Translations under genes and position numbers: made by a program | Assembly: GCA_028752905.1 (NCBI GenBank) | Contig: JAQNBH010000009.1 | Coordinates: 28,177,312 to 28,241,311, forward strand | DNA length: 64,000 bases | Reading direction: 5' to 3' | From: Cladorhizidae sp. MBARI D1340-BT2 | Taxonomy: Eukaryota; Porifera; Demospongiae; Poecilosclerida; Cladorhizidae | Shown: positions 34,780-46,341 of the stretch, in pieces | Layout: each line of letters starts with the position of its first letter | How positions within the stretch are numbered: the stretch's first letter is position 1 | Notes under the pieces: generated by a model | Told to the model about the DNA's origin: nothing | Database searches by the model: none | What the model saw: the letters and a program-made list of their open reading frames with translations, nothing else

Positions 34780-34892
34780 AACAATGTCATGTGATTAATT
34801 AAGTCCGTCTTGTGCGATATTAAAGTTGTCTCTTTTGTCGTGTCTATGAAAAAGAATAAAGTTAGTCTCGTAAACGTTTTACCCCGACTACA
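34702..34892 (+). repeat. 3' LTR of element 3
   Basis: 191 bp, no difference from the 5' LTR found by eye. The pol frame ends inside it at 34779. Confidence 0.93.
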
Positions 34893-36320
34893 ATATGATT
34901 CTTGCCAAAACAATATCTGAAATAATAGAAGCAAAATATTTTTCCGTTCTAGCTGATGAGGTTTCATGTCACAATGTAGAGCATTTGCACATATGCCTTC
35001 ACTTTGTTGATGGCCATGGTGACATTCGAGAAGAGTATGTTTCATTTGTAAAACTTGAGAGAGTCCGAGCAGCTGATGTAGCAAATGCCATTATACAGAC
35101 CTTGGAGGGGCTTGGCTTATCACTGAGTGATTTGCGAGGACAAGGGTATGATGGGGCCTCAATGATGAGTGGGAAGATAGCTGTTGTGCAGGCATTACTT
35201 CGAGAGAAGCATCCCAAGGCATTGTACACCCATTGTGCAAGTCCTTCCATAATCTGGCTATCATAAGTTCCTGTTCTGTTCCACCTGTAAGGAACTGTGT
35301 AATTCAGATAAAAGGTTTCACATTATGGATAAAGGATTCAGCTAAAAGAGAGGGTCTCCTTAAAGCAATCATTCAGAAGAGGTCTCAGATTGGCACAAAG
35401 CAGTCTTCAATAATCAACGTTTGCATTACTCGATGGGTAGAGAACATCAATGGCTGGGAGCGTTTCTGTCTATATCATCCTTTTCTAATTGAAATGTGTG
35501 AGATAGTACTCGATGGAAATAGTGAATTTGTGAACTATAAAGATGGTTGGACTACTGATGATAAGAAAAATGCTCTTGCATATATGAAAACATTGGAGTC
35601 CTTGGCATTTTTGTATTCCCTAGTCACTCTCTTTAGGTCTGTTAAAGAAGCTGTTGTTAAATTACAAGAAAGTGCCAAGACCTTACCTCTGGAGTGACAA
35701 TAGTACAAGAGACTGTTGCAATGAATTTAAAAGAGATAGAGCAGATGTTGATAATTTTTCACAGCGTATCTTTCGGCATCAGTCCAATATAACTATTTCG
35801 ATGCCACGCACAACTCAGTATCGTCTCAATCCACTAATTCAGTTGAGGATTATTTTAAATGGGCTGTAGTTATCCCTCTTCTTGACCACATTATACATCA
35901 ATATTTACTAAGCATACCAACCAGGTAGCTTCATTGCAATACCTCTTGCCCATCCATATCACTACTTCATCCTTTATTAATATTGAACCTGCTGTTACTT
36001 TCTATTCTGAAGATCTACCAAATGTGAGTATACTTGATGAAGAGTTACATCGCTGTAAGTCAAGGAGGCTACAAATTTAACCAGATGAGCATCCTCAAAC
36101 TCTGAGTGAATCGCTTAAACTCTGCTGCCTCAAAACCCTTCCAAATGTCCCTTTTGAACCTTTTTGCTACACTCCCACTCAGTTACCATATTTGTGAACG
36201 ATCTGCTTCCACACTTCGATGTTTAAAAAAGTGAGGAAAGACTCAGTGCCTTAGCATTAATACTGGAATGGATCGATACTGTTGCAAACTTTACGTAGAA
36301 CAACATCCATGCAGAATTCA

Positions 36321-36957
36321 ATGTTAGCTTATTATTTCAGTAATTTTGTTTGTATATTTTTGAAGGTTGCTTAATAAAAAACATCTCTGTAAATATTTTT
36401 GGAGTTTCCACGATTTGTGCTGGATGGGGCTTTGTGCTGGATGGGGCATATATATTTCCCTCTTGCACTATATATCCTCACCATGGCTTTCAGCCACATG
36501 ATCCACATCCGACATAATACATAACCCCCCTTTTCAAAAGTCTGCGTACGCCCCTGCTTATAAGCTTCTTAAACTAGCCTTATTCCCCCTAGGACAGCTT
36601 CTCAGGCTCTTCTACTTGGCACACTTGTAAATCTTGGATAGATAACCAATTATATCAACACAGCTCTGGGCTACTTTCCGGGAAAGTAAATTGGATGATT
36701 TTACAAAAAATTTTTTATCAATCAGCTATCTTGTAAACCGCCTCCTGTGTGATTTGCTAGGTTGCTTCTATCACATTCCCAGTGTCGCCAGAAGTTGCAA
36801 ACCTTTACAAGTGGGTACTGAGCAGCTGCTTGCTTTACAGCTGTACTCAAAGTTCTTTAGATAGAGGAGCTATTGATTTAGTTAAGAGCTTTGTAAAGTT
36901 TGGCGTTATCAGATTACAACAGATAGCAAGTTTAATTAAATATTGTGGGGTGTAACT
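36321..36957. other. No recognisable gene between hAT and piggyBac relics
   Basis: Non-coding, with AATAAA at about 36374. No convincing TTAA-CCC terminus for the piggyBac copy downstream was found. Confidence 0.4.
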
Positions 36958-38860
36958 ATGGCTAAATATTGTGATACAGATAAAGTGCTGTGTATGTTGG
37001 ATGATGAGAGTGATGACGATTTTGATGGCTTCATAGTGAAGAATTATAGTGAGGATGATGAGGATGTTGGAGTTTGTGAGGTAGCTGATAGTGTTAGTGA
37101 TGGCGTAGTTGGTGGTGAGTGTAGCTAAAGTGGTAGCAGTTCTGGTGCCAGTACTTCTTGTTCCACTTCTTCCATCTCCTTTAGCCAGGCATCTGGGTGC
37201 ACTGTTGACATGGAAGGAAAAGAGCCTTTGGAGTTTGCTCAGCTTTTTCTGGACGACAATATCCTGAAGAGAGTTGTGAACGAAACAAATTTGTATGCTG
37301 AGCAATTCATGGGGCTGGAAATAAAGACTTACCTCTTCGATCAAGAGTCAGAGAGTGGAAAAGGTGTTCAGTCAGTGAAATGGTGAAGTTTCTTGCCCTT
37401 TATTGCCATGAGCATGGATAATAAGCATCGGATTGAGGACTATTGGTGCAAGAAATGGCCCTTCACCACGTCATGCTTCTCCTCTATCATGGCGGGAGAC
37501 CGATTTTGTATCGCGCTTCTTTCACCTAAATGATGGAGAGAAGGTGTACATAGGGGTCGGCCAGGATATGATGCCCTGTTCAAAATACGGCCACTTATGG
37601 AGCATTTACTAGACAAATTCAAAACCTTTTACCAGCTGGGGAGAGAAATATCAGTCGATGAATCAATGATAGGCTTCAAGGGACGGCTGTGGTTTATCCC
37701 TATCAAGTGGAGCATGAAAGCCAACGTCCTGGCAGAAGGCTCCAGTGGATATATGTACATTTGGAAGCTCTATGCTGGTGAGGAAACTGTATAATATATA
37801 TACACACAAAATAGCCATGAAGAAAAGTACTAAAATATTATATATAATAAATATAATTCACTTCTTAGTCTTTCCCCCCCACTTTTTTCTTTGTTTTTCC
37901 ACTTCCTTCCCGCTCTTCTTCATTATCCCCTTTTTCCTTCCCGCTTTTTTTTCTTTTCAGTTCTTGTTCTTTTTTGGGGGGCTCCCAGAGAAATGAGATC
38001 CTCTCTGCTACAGAACAACACATGACATGGTGATGAAGCTAGTGGAAGGGATGGAGAATAAAGGACACCATTTGTACACAAGTCCAGACTTGTTCCTCAC
38101 CCTAAAAAGTAGTGGCTTTGGTGCATGTGGTGCAGTTCGGGTGAACAGGAGGGTGTTACTTGCATGTATCAAGGCCAAAGACAAAATGAAAAAGGGTGAC
38201 ATCAAGTATATAAGTACAAATGGTGTCCTTGCCTTGAAATGGATGGACAAGAGAGCTGTGACCATTCTGAGTACTATCCACGATGATAGCACTATAGCAA
38301 AGAGGAGGAGGACAACGCTGTCAGCAACTGGCATGGAGGAGGTCATAAAGCCAACAGCCATTGTCGAGTACAATAGTCACATGGGTGGGGTTGATAAATC
38401 CAATCAGCTGATGAGTAACTATACCTTCCAACATAGGACACAGAAATGGTGGAAACGGACAGCTTTTCATCTCCTCAACCTGGTATTGGTAAATGCATAC
38501 ATAATATATAAAGGGACACCTTTGACTGGCCGAAGAGTAACACACCAGTGCTTCTTAGTGAAGGTTGCTGTTGGATTTCTTCTGGAGGCAGGCCTGACAG
38601 AAGCTCAGCTTGAAGTGTCCATCTTCCCCACAATCATCTTGTGGCTGAACCAGCCAGACTTACAGGAATGCACTTCATAGAGCACCTTCCCCCAAATAGC
38701 AATGGCAAAAGGTCCCTGTGTGCTTGCTACCTGTGCAGCAGCAAAAAAGGAAGTCAGAACTTCATTTAGATGTAAGATTTGTAAAGTAGCTTTATTTATT
38801 ACACCTGCTTTGAACTATACCTCACAAAAGTTAGTCCTGTGTCGCTTACCATCCACATCA
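36958..38860 (+). pseudogene. piggyBac-family transposase pseudogene
   Basis: From ATG 36958 an acidic N-terminus (MLDDESDDDFDGF) runs to a TAA at 37126-37128 and a Ser-rich linker. The DDE_Tnp_1_7 domain follows: LEFAQLFLDDNILKRVVNET, IEDYWCKKWPF, FKIRPLMEHLLDKF and ISVDESMIGFKGR (first catalytic Asp), then KANVLAEGSSGYMYIWKLY. An intron-like segment at 37789-37988 (GT...AG) interrupts it. After it come HHLYTSPDLFLTL, NGVLALKWMDKRAV, EYNSHMGGVDKSNQLMSNYT and HLLNLVLVNAYIIYK. A C-terminal Cys-rich module ends near 38830 (FRCKICKVALF). The DNFYT segment with the second catalytic Asp is absent, and stops occur near 37384, 37529 and 38678. The reading is secure; the termini are not found. Confidence 0.85.
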
Positions 38861-38899
38861 TATCGCGTTTTTTTAATTTCTTTCTTCACTTTTTCTTGA

Positions 38900-39099
38900 T
38901 TGTTTTTTCTTCCAGTAGCACAACTTTTACCAATCCTATGTATGCAAACAACTATGACTATGAATAATATTTATAGTGGATATGTAATATAAATGCATTG
39001 TTGCTAGATCATCCCAAAGCTAGCTGAGCTGAAAATATACTAGCACTGGCTATAGAATACCATGGTTGCTTGGCAGTCTACTAGCTACCTCCAGCGCTA
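38900..39099. other. AT-rich intergenic sequence
   Basis: No gene seen. Leads into the tagcta-rich repeat array. Confidence 0.4.
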
Positions 39100-39780
39100 G
39101 CTATTGCTGGCTATATATATATCAGCTACAACTGCCTTCTTCAAGCGCTAGCTAATTTTCTAGCTATAATGATCATCTAAAACTACCAACTTCAATCACT
39201 AGCTAATTTCCTAGCTATAATGATCATCTAAAACTGGCAACTTGGCAAGCGCTAGCTAATTTTCTAGCTATAAAGATCAGCTAAAACTGCCTGTACAGTT
39301 CAAGCGCTAGCTAATTTGCTAGCTATAATGATCATCTATAACTTCCAACTTCAAGCGCTAGCTAATTTGCTAGCTATTTAAAGATCAGCTAAAACTGCCT
39401 AGACACTTAAAGCGCTAGCTTAGCTATAATGATAATCTAAAACTGCCAACTTCTAGTTTGCTAGCTATAAAGATCAGCTAAAACTGCCTATACACTTCAA
39501 GCGCTAGCTACTTTGCTAGATATAAAGATGGCCTAAACTACTATACCTCGAGAGCTAGAAACTTTGCTATCCAAAGATGACCGACAATTATTTACTTTAC
39601 TAATTAGCTAAGCTTTATAAATATGATCTACAACTGTCTACTTCGAGCGCTAGCTATAAGATGACCTACAGCTAGCTACCTTGAGCGCTACCTAAAAAGA
39701 TAGCCTATATACAACTAGATAGCTAGCTAAAAAAATGCTCTAGCTAAAACTAACTTCGAGCACACTATGTAACAAACTGG
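39100..39780. repeat. tagcta-rich minisatellite with alternating A/B units
   Basis: About twelve ~50-bp units start aagcgctagctaatttgcta followed by gctataa. In the middle of the array two variants alternate: one continues tgatcatctaaaactgccaac, the other agatcagctaaaactgcct plus a short extra block. The alternation gives a ~105-bp higher-order period. The last units are eroded. Confidence 0.8.
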
Positions 39781-42700
39781 TTAGCTCATCCACATAATAA
39801 TCTTACTTGGAGTCTAGCTTCACTTGTCTTGACATCTCTAAAGATTCTTCTAGCCTCGTGTTAGGTAGAAAGTTAGGAGATGGTCTGAATATCAATGAAC
39901 ACTAACCTCAACGAGCCACACACAACAAAAATAAATAATAAAAACATCAGGTAATTAAAAAACACAGGTGATTCCAATAAACAGTGTCTGCGTGCAGGGG
40001 AAATTACCTGAGTAACTCCCTTCGCATTCTAAGAGTTTAAGGATGCCAATGGTCAATATTAGGAAAGTTATGAGTAAAAATAACATATCAACAGAATATA
40101 CCTGTAAATACTTGTTTTCTTCCTTGATGTTATAACTCTACCTACCTCTTGCTAGTGCCTCAACTGCCAGGGCCATGTAGGACTTGCCAGGCTGCTGGAT
40201 CAGAAACCAAACCCCTCATTAACAAAGTGCTAATACAGTTAGAGGTGCTGTGAGGCCCAGCATCTGGCCCAACCAGTAAAGCAACATATTGCCTCCATTC
40301 CTTTCCACCAATCACTGTTGCACACCATTCCCCATCATTAGCTATTGTACCCATAGTTCATATTGAAATGTAATTATGGTACTTTATGACACTGGCAACC
40401 TGGAGTAACTGTCTCTTAGGGTATAAATGTACTCTATGTATGCCAAGCTCCTGCAAGCTCCAGGTTTCTAGATCACTGAATCTTCCATGCCCTTCTTTGT
40501 GACTTGTGGCTGCCCCTATGCTGAAGCTGTGGCACAGTAGACTTTCATGTATCAGAACATCGGATTATTCAAACTCAGTTGCATGGTAATGATCATCAAT
40601 GGGAGATTTCATTAGGGAGGGCTAGAGATTTGCAGGTGAAAGTCAAATCAGTTCGCTAAACCTGCAAAAGTAAGAGCTCAGTTTTATCTAATGAGTCATA
40701 GTTCGCTGTGCTTGGCAAGATATTTTAAGGAACCACTTGAGCTAGACTCTCACAAGAGTATGGCAGTAGAAATGCAACCATAACAGAGATCATGAAGAAT
40801 CAAACAAAACTTCGACAGTTAGCAGCACCATTTATAGTCAGTTGAGAGTTCAAGTCATGTCATTAGCCTTGCTAAAGACGACCAGCTTGGAAGCACTCTA
40901 TATTTCTATTTCATTCAGAAAAGAGGCCAAGGCATCCAGTCTCAGTGGAGTTCCATGAAAAGTTACATGAAGGAGTATCAGAAGCACACCATTTGCTAGG
41001 GGCAAACTGGCATGATGAGATAGACCACCAAGTGTTGCAGGCAATTCTGAATCCTCCGAGACAGCACTGGTGGTTGTTAAAAGAGTGAGACATCTGGCGT
41101 GCACAAAGCGTATGATAACCTGAAGCAAAGAACTCTTGCATCTCGTTTTAGTAAATAGTGTTATTGTACAGGATGTAGTAATCAACAACAATTGCTCGTA
41201 TAAAATATACACAAAAATACTTTAAATGAATGAATATGTGTATAAGACAGCATGGCTGCTACTGAGGACATAGCTGCTTCTCCTTCAGGAAGTAAGCTGC
41301 TCACATTCCATGGCCCTGCAGACTAAAATCGCTAATGATATTAGCAATTATTGAAACACCCGAGTCAGTATCGACAAGTTTATAATGACTTGCTTGCTTT
41401 TCATATATCCAAAGTTTTCCCTTATCCGAACTATAGTGTAGATCCCAATACGTTGAATGCATTTGGGTCTACAGTACCCAGATGCATCTAACCCTGCCTT
41501 GGCTGGGGACCTTCATGCAACCACTAACCATTGACATGTCAGATATGTGCTGTCTCGAAACACAGAGAGTGGGCATTTTTTTATCCAGCAGAGTCCTGAC
41601 TGGACAGATATCTGACTTTTTCTTCCCGATGAAGAGCTGGATTTCGTGATGAAAATTGTCTATCTTCGACTGTAATAGTCATTCTTATGATGTCCTGGCA
41701 GGACGGATGACCCACTGCAATAGCTGAGCAAGACAAGTGGCATGTTGGTTCATAGAGGCTTCTGATAGACTGTCATTTCATTTCTCCTGATCTTGGAAAG
41801 CAACAGAGGTTAAAGCAGCATGCATCCCAAGTGATGTACAATGGTATGAGTGGGCCCCCCACCTCCTTTCAGCTTTATAAGAATATCAGGAGATATATGG
41901 CAATTTCTGTCATTTCTCCCAACCTTGGTATGCTTCCAAGCATTTGATTCCCTGTAGACTGTATTGTAGATGTTGATGGGCAGGCTCCAAGTGGTCTTTC
42001 TTGCCATCAGCAATGTAGAGAAATCAGATTGCTGACAAGTATACTTGATGGTATGATGGTTAACCCTGACCCAGCAATCTATGACATGAAGCTGCACGGC
42101 ACCCAGTCTCTGTTGCTGAACTGCCTGAAGCCCCCCAGCAATTTAAAATTCCTGGAATTTTTACTGACTACTGCAGTATGTAACCTTGGCCATTCCTAAT
42201 CAATAAGTTTCTTGACCTCTCTTTAGCCCAGTTCGGCCAGCTAGATACTAGAGTTACTTACAGTTCTTGTGAGACGACATCAGGTTCTCTGATGGCTGAA
42301 GGGACCGGGCACAGAAATATGTTACATCATTTTGGGACAGATTAACCACTGCTCTATTCTCTCTCCCAGGGATGTGCTGGCTTATAATTAGCAGATTATA
42401 TTAGAGCAAAAGAAAAACAGGCTTTTCATGAGGTTCATCACATTGACAACCTTTCTACCACCTAATATCAGGATGGCCACCAATACAACACTGCTACACC
42501 AGTATTTAGCTGCTTATGCCCACCACTATTTTTTCCCATAAAGCTTTCCCAATCACTAATAGAAACAGTTCCTTCACCACGATGTGAGGGATTTTCTATG
42601 CTTGTTGTAGTTTATCTTAATACCATTGCCCTCCTGACAAGAATATTCCACACTCCCATCATCGTGGGGCATTGGAATTAAGATCAATTCCCAACACCAA

Positions 42701-43919
42701 TCCTCCCCCTATTCTATGCTTGGACAATGCAGGCCCACCATAAAAGCTGATAGAAACTCATTCTGATCCTGGTGCTATAATGGAGCTCTCTAGCTAATGC
42801 TGGCAGGTCAGTTTCTTCTCAGAAATGATCTGCCTGATTTTATTAAGCTGCATACGTATTGTAGCCGCCCAATTATTCCAACAAATGGAGTTCTAATAAT
42901 TGAAAATCATCGATAACTGAACTGCAGTGTGGAAGACCTTTAGCTATTTTTAGCTCCACATAAAATCATTGGCAATCCACTCTCCTATACTGCATTCCAC
43001 TGCCACTCAAGCTAAATTTATCCAGTTCTTCATAATATCACAGATCTTGAGCTCAACATTGATATTAAGGAAAACTCTTTTTGTCTTTTGAAAAGGTCTG
43101 GCCATACTCTCTGCTTAGACTAGAACATGCCGGACTAGTGAATGCTATAAGACATCCCTCCACATTGGACTAGGAATGTTGACCTATTGAAGTGCAAAGC
43201 ACGTTACTTCATAGCAGCAGTCTGATATCAGTCATCAACATTACCATAGAGAAAAATCCGTCATAAGCACAAAAGTTGGTGAGAACTCAGGTTGCAGAGC
43301 TAGTTTAATGATATTGTCACCAAACTTTGGTTTGTTTGGTCGTATACCTAACCATATACACATGAGGCAATCCTAGGTCTATGATTGGTAGCCATGGATA
43401 TGGGGCAGAGACATGATTGGTGACAGAGACAGCTAATAAGTGTTATGTTAGTAAACATTGCAGAGAGTGGAAGTTGCTGCATGCACTCAAAGAAGGATGG
43501 TAGAAGAATAATTTTGACGCAAAATTCATAATTTGCAGGAGATTATTAATGTTACTTTCTGTGATGGTACTCACGAAAAAAAAGTTAGATCTTTTCTTAT
43601 GTCTGGGCATTTATGAGACGAGTTCCAAAAGGAAGTTTAGACTTTCCCAGAAGATGCCTGAAAATTGAGAAGTCTTGAGTTGCCCTAACTATGAAGTATT
43701 TGGGTTTGCATGCACTAGAATAAATTTAAAGTAGTATAGCCACAATAGTTAAATATTTGCTCTACATTCTCATCACCTCACTTGCCATAAGGTATAGAGT
43801 GAGGCTCTTGGGAATAAAATTACCCACCAAAAATATCCTGTATTGCTGTGCACATATTCAACATATCTGACCATGCCCTAAGAGTTTCTCCATTGTTGTT
43901 ATGATGTTTGGAAGCTAGC
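39781..43919. other. 4-kb stretch without a recognisable gene
   Basis: Short frames on both strands (for example minus 41212-40898, minus 42097-41810, minus 40354-40160) carry no motif I can name. Parts read as protein-like fragments with many stops, compatible with an old unidentified element, but I cannot support a family. Confidence 0.4.
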
Positions 43920-44070
43920 TACGTAACTAACATAAGAGCTGCAAGATACTCGTTAGGAAACTGTGGATAGCTACAGACATTTGCAGCTATAAACAGGCCT
44001 GGTTATTCTAGTAAAACTCCTGCTGCAATGTTCTGTGAAACACATTACCCTAATGTTGAAGCTTATTACA
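43920..44070. repeat. Dispersed repeat, inverted relative to 27270-27420
   Basis: The reverse complement shares acagtttcctaacgagtatc, then ataaccaggcct and tttatagctgcaa with 27300-27410, in the same order over ~150 bp. Confidence 0.65.
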
Positions 44071-44949
44071 CATGCTCATAAGCTGATATTTATTTCAAGA
44101 GCAGCACTTCATAATCGACCATATGGATGTTAACGACATGTATACTAAACAACTTTTGGTGAAATAAAACATGAGAGGCAACTCAACCAGAGTTTAGAGA
44201 TGGCATAACAGTGACATCCAACAACAGTGGAGAATTGGTCAACAAGGCAAGAAAGATTGTGATCGAGCTTCAGGACATGCAGTGCATAATTCTGAAGGTG
44301 AAAGCAGTTAATATCAAGGAAAAGAAATCCATGCATACATCCAAGCTTAGTTGAGATCTTAGAGCAGTGAAAGTAGTGTGAAGAGAGATCAATTCTGAGT
44401 CTACCTTGCTTGATAGCTATAATAGTTGCCGAGCTATGACTTTCCTGGAGCAGTTTAATGCTTTCCTGCAGAGAGTGGAGATGCACATAAAGAGCCTATT
44501 GATTATCCATAGAGATATAGATATTATTACTGGTAGTATTTTGTACTATTACATTGTGTTCATCCATGTTTTATTTATATATTAACTTTCTGTATGAAAG
44601 TTAATCATTGGTGAGATTTGTTTCTAGACAACTCTCCTCAGCATTGGTCAACAATATTTACAAACATTCATTTTGGAATTTGTGTATTGTTGTTCAGCAA
44701 AAATGCTTCTCTCAAACAATCCCCTTTTTCATCTGATGAGAGACGATAAGGTTTACAGTGAAATGTCAACTGTGACATTAATTTACAAAATAACTGGTTG
44801 CATAGAGAGAAGTGAGGAGGACCATATCTTGCAACTGGAATGGTCTCAGAACTAATTCAAATTCCATTCAGTATAGATATCAATCTATGATCAATTTAAT
44901 CGAAAACTATTGTAGCTTTCAAAGTATTCTCAGTTGACATTGTAGATAT
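44071..44949. other. No recognisable gene
   Basis: A 113-codon minus-strand frame (44486-44145) has a His/Leu/Ser-rich translation without recognisable motif. I do not call it a gene. Confidence 0.35.
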
Positions 44950-44951
44950 AA

Positions 44952-45130
44952 ATTTCTCGATTATTAACTTAAATTTGCTCATTTGACATTCCTGCTAGAT
45001 ACTCTAACCTCAATCAGGAATAATAAGATGCTAAGATTCGTATGAGTCTTAGCATCTCATTGTTCCTGATGAAGGCTAGAGCATTTGCCAGAATGTTGAG
45101 TGGGTAAATTTAAGTTGATTGTCGAGAAAG
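44952..45130. repeat. MITE-like hairpin, arms ~85 bp
   Basis: The left arm from tttctcga at 44953, through aacttaaattt and aagatgctaaga, pairs with the right arm ending tcgagaaa at 45129. The centre is near 45040. It is non-coding. Confidence 0.75.
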
Positions 45131-45873
45131 TCTGTGTAACAAACAATTCTAGCATAAAAAGCTGTGGTCTCAGCAGTATACTTGGCTATGTGTATATGCT
45201 ACCTCGTGGCATCTCATCAGCTTATCTAGATGCTACTGCTCAACTTTACTGTTCTCTCCTGACATGTTCAAGACAGCAAAAACAGTAGCGCCTGATTGGC
45301 ATATGAACAAACATGTGTGAGTCCACTATCGTGGCTTACCAGGGAACAATTCTTATGCCAGTGTGGACAGCTGGTCCCTAACCAGCTCCAAATATGTAGG
45401 AACCAGCTTATTTTTGTGTGCATGGAACAGCTAGCTTTTACAAATGCCTAGCCATCACAAATGCAACTGCAAAGAAGTTACTCTACTATAGCTAAAGGAT
45501 CCCAAAATCTAGAACGATCTGTAGATGACTTACCAAGGTTGGAAAAATAAACTCAGTATGCAGAACAGGATGTAAAAGATAAAACAGTTAGAGAGAAATA
45601 ATTTCATGAACTGTACAACCTAATACCTTTTTTTACGATATCTATTTCTGCTGCTCCTCTCCCTTAAGTATTTCTTTAACTCTTCACTTGTATACAATTA
45701 GTTTTTATAATTAAGTACTTCTTTTCCAGGAGTCACTGATAGTAAGCAGCTCCATTTAACAACATGTGTGCAGAGTGTATGGATATTTTTTATGATGTAA
45801 CTGTCAACTCACTGATTATAGATGTATACAATAACCAAAAGACACACTATTTGTGATATAGGACTTGATATAG

Positions 45874-46341
45874 GCAGAGCAACGTAAACGTGACCATGCT
45901 ACTGAAAACCGAAAGCGACTCGAAGGTAAGCTTCATACTGATGATCAAAGAACCAGTTTAATCCCAGTTTTTCAATAGTGGAGTTGGAGAGCTCTCAAAG
46001 AGTCGTTGATCTGAAGAAGCAACTTTCAGAGAGCTCTCAAAGTGTCGTTGATCTGAAGGAAGAACTTTCAGAGAGCTCTCAAAGTGTCATTGATCTGAAG
46101 GAAGATCTTTCAGAGAGCTCTCAAAGTGTCATTGATCTGAAGGAGCAACTTTCCGAGAACTCTCAAAGTATCGTTGATCTGAAGAAGCAACTTTCAGAGA
46201 GCTCTCAAAGTGTCATTGATCTGAAGGAAGAACTTTCAGAGAGCTCTCAAAATGTCGTTGATCTGAAGGAGCTAGTTTCGGAGAACTCTCACACTATCAC
46301 TGATCTGAAGAAAGACTTGATTCACTATGAATCAAGATATG
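45874..46341 (+). CDS. Coiled-coil protein exons with 14-residue tandem repeats (partial gene)
   Basis: Two exons are defined by good splice sites. The first is 45874-45925 (acceptor tatag, donor gtaag), encoding AEQRKRDHATENRKRLE. A 53-bp intron follows. The second is 45979-46341 (acceptor tttttcaatag, donor gtaagc). The junction is phase 1 and keeps the frame open. The large exon is 363 nt with phase 1 at both ends, so it can be skipped or duplicated without a frame change. It encodes eight copies of a 14-residue repeat of the type ESSQSVVDLKEELS: two heptads with Leu and Val at core positions, hence a parallel coiled coil. A possible next exon is 47348-47394 (RLDNTESQKGTSQCQ), also entered in phase 1. 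The first and last exons of the gene are not identified. Function unknown; the repeat style resembles the exon at 1-244. Confidence 0.6.

Larger units (their letters stand above)
30571..34892 (+). mobile_element. Element 3: young, nearly intact Ty3/gypsy LTR retrotransposon
   Basis: Two 191-bp LTRs (30571-30761 and 34702-34892) read as identical by eye. They start TGTGGCGAATC, end CCCCGACTACA and are flanked by a 4-bp ATAT duplication (30567-30570 and 34893-34896). A primer-binding candidate, tggtgaccccgacgtcc, starts 2 bp after the 5' LTR. A polypurine tract (gggagggagtcc, 34690-34701) precedes the 3' LTR. The interior carries gag and pol in overlapping frames with the usual gypsy order protease-RT-RNase H-integrase. 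The zinc-binding gag style and PBS resemble Mag/SURL-type elements (family knowledge, not verified). Only one nonsense codon was found. Confidence 0.95.
29644..36320 (+). pseudogene. TTF-type/DUF4371 hAT transposase gene, split by LTR element 3
   Basis: A short first exon from ATG 29644 (MKRQRQNMDI) has a donor near 29675. The main body from 29872 contains the TTF-type zinc finger region (KFNILWLSKYPWLVFSSKVD, FCPRCALFLPS, FSNWIKMSCTLSNHPK). It continues with GIAFRGKLEDVASSKNAGNF and EHLYCTEAKNATHLSPGTQN up to the LTR insertion at 30571. After the insertion the DUF4371 and catalytic regions resume: AKYFSVLADEVSCHNVEHLH, IREEYVSFVKLE, LRGQGYDGASMMSGK and KALYTHCAS. A frameshift near 35240 follows, then ITRWVENINGWERF. 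A relic of the hAT dimerisation domain (ICERSASTLRCLKK) lies near 36190. Stops near 30288, 30338 and 35695 confirm decay. Excising the LTR element and one ATAT leaves the frame open across the junction. Confidence 0.8.
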
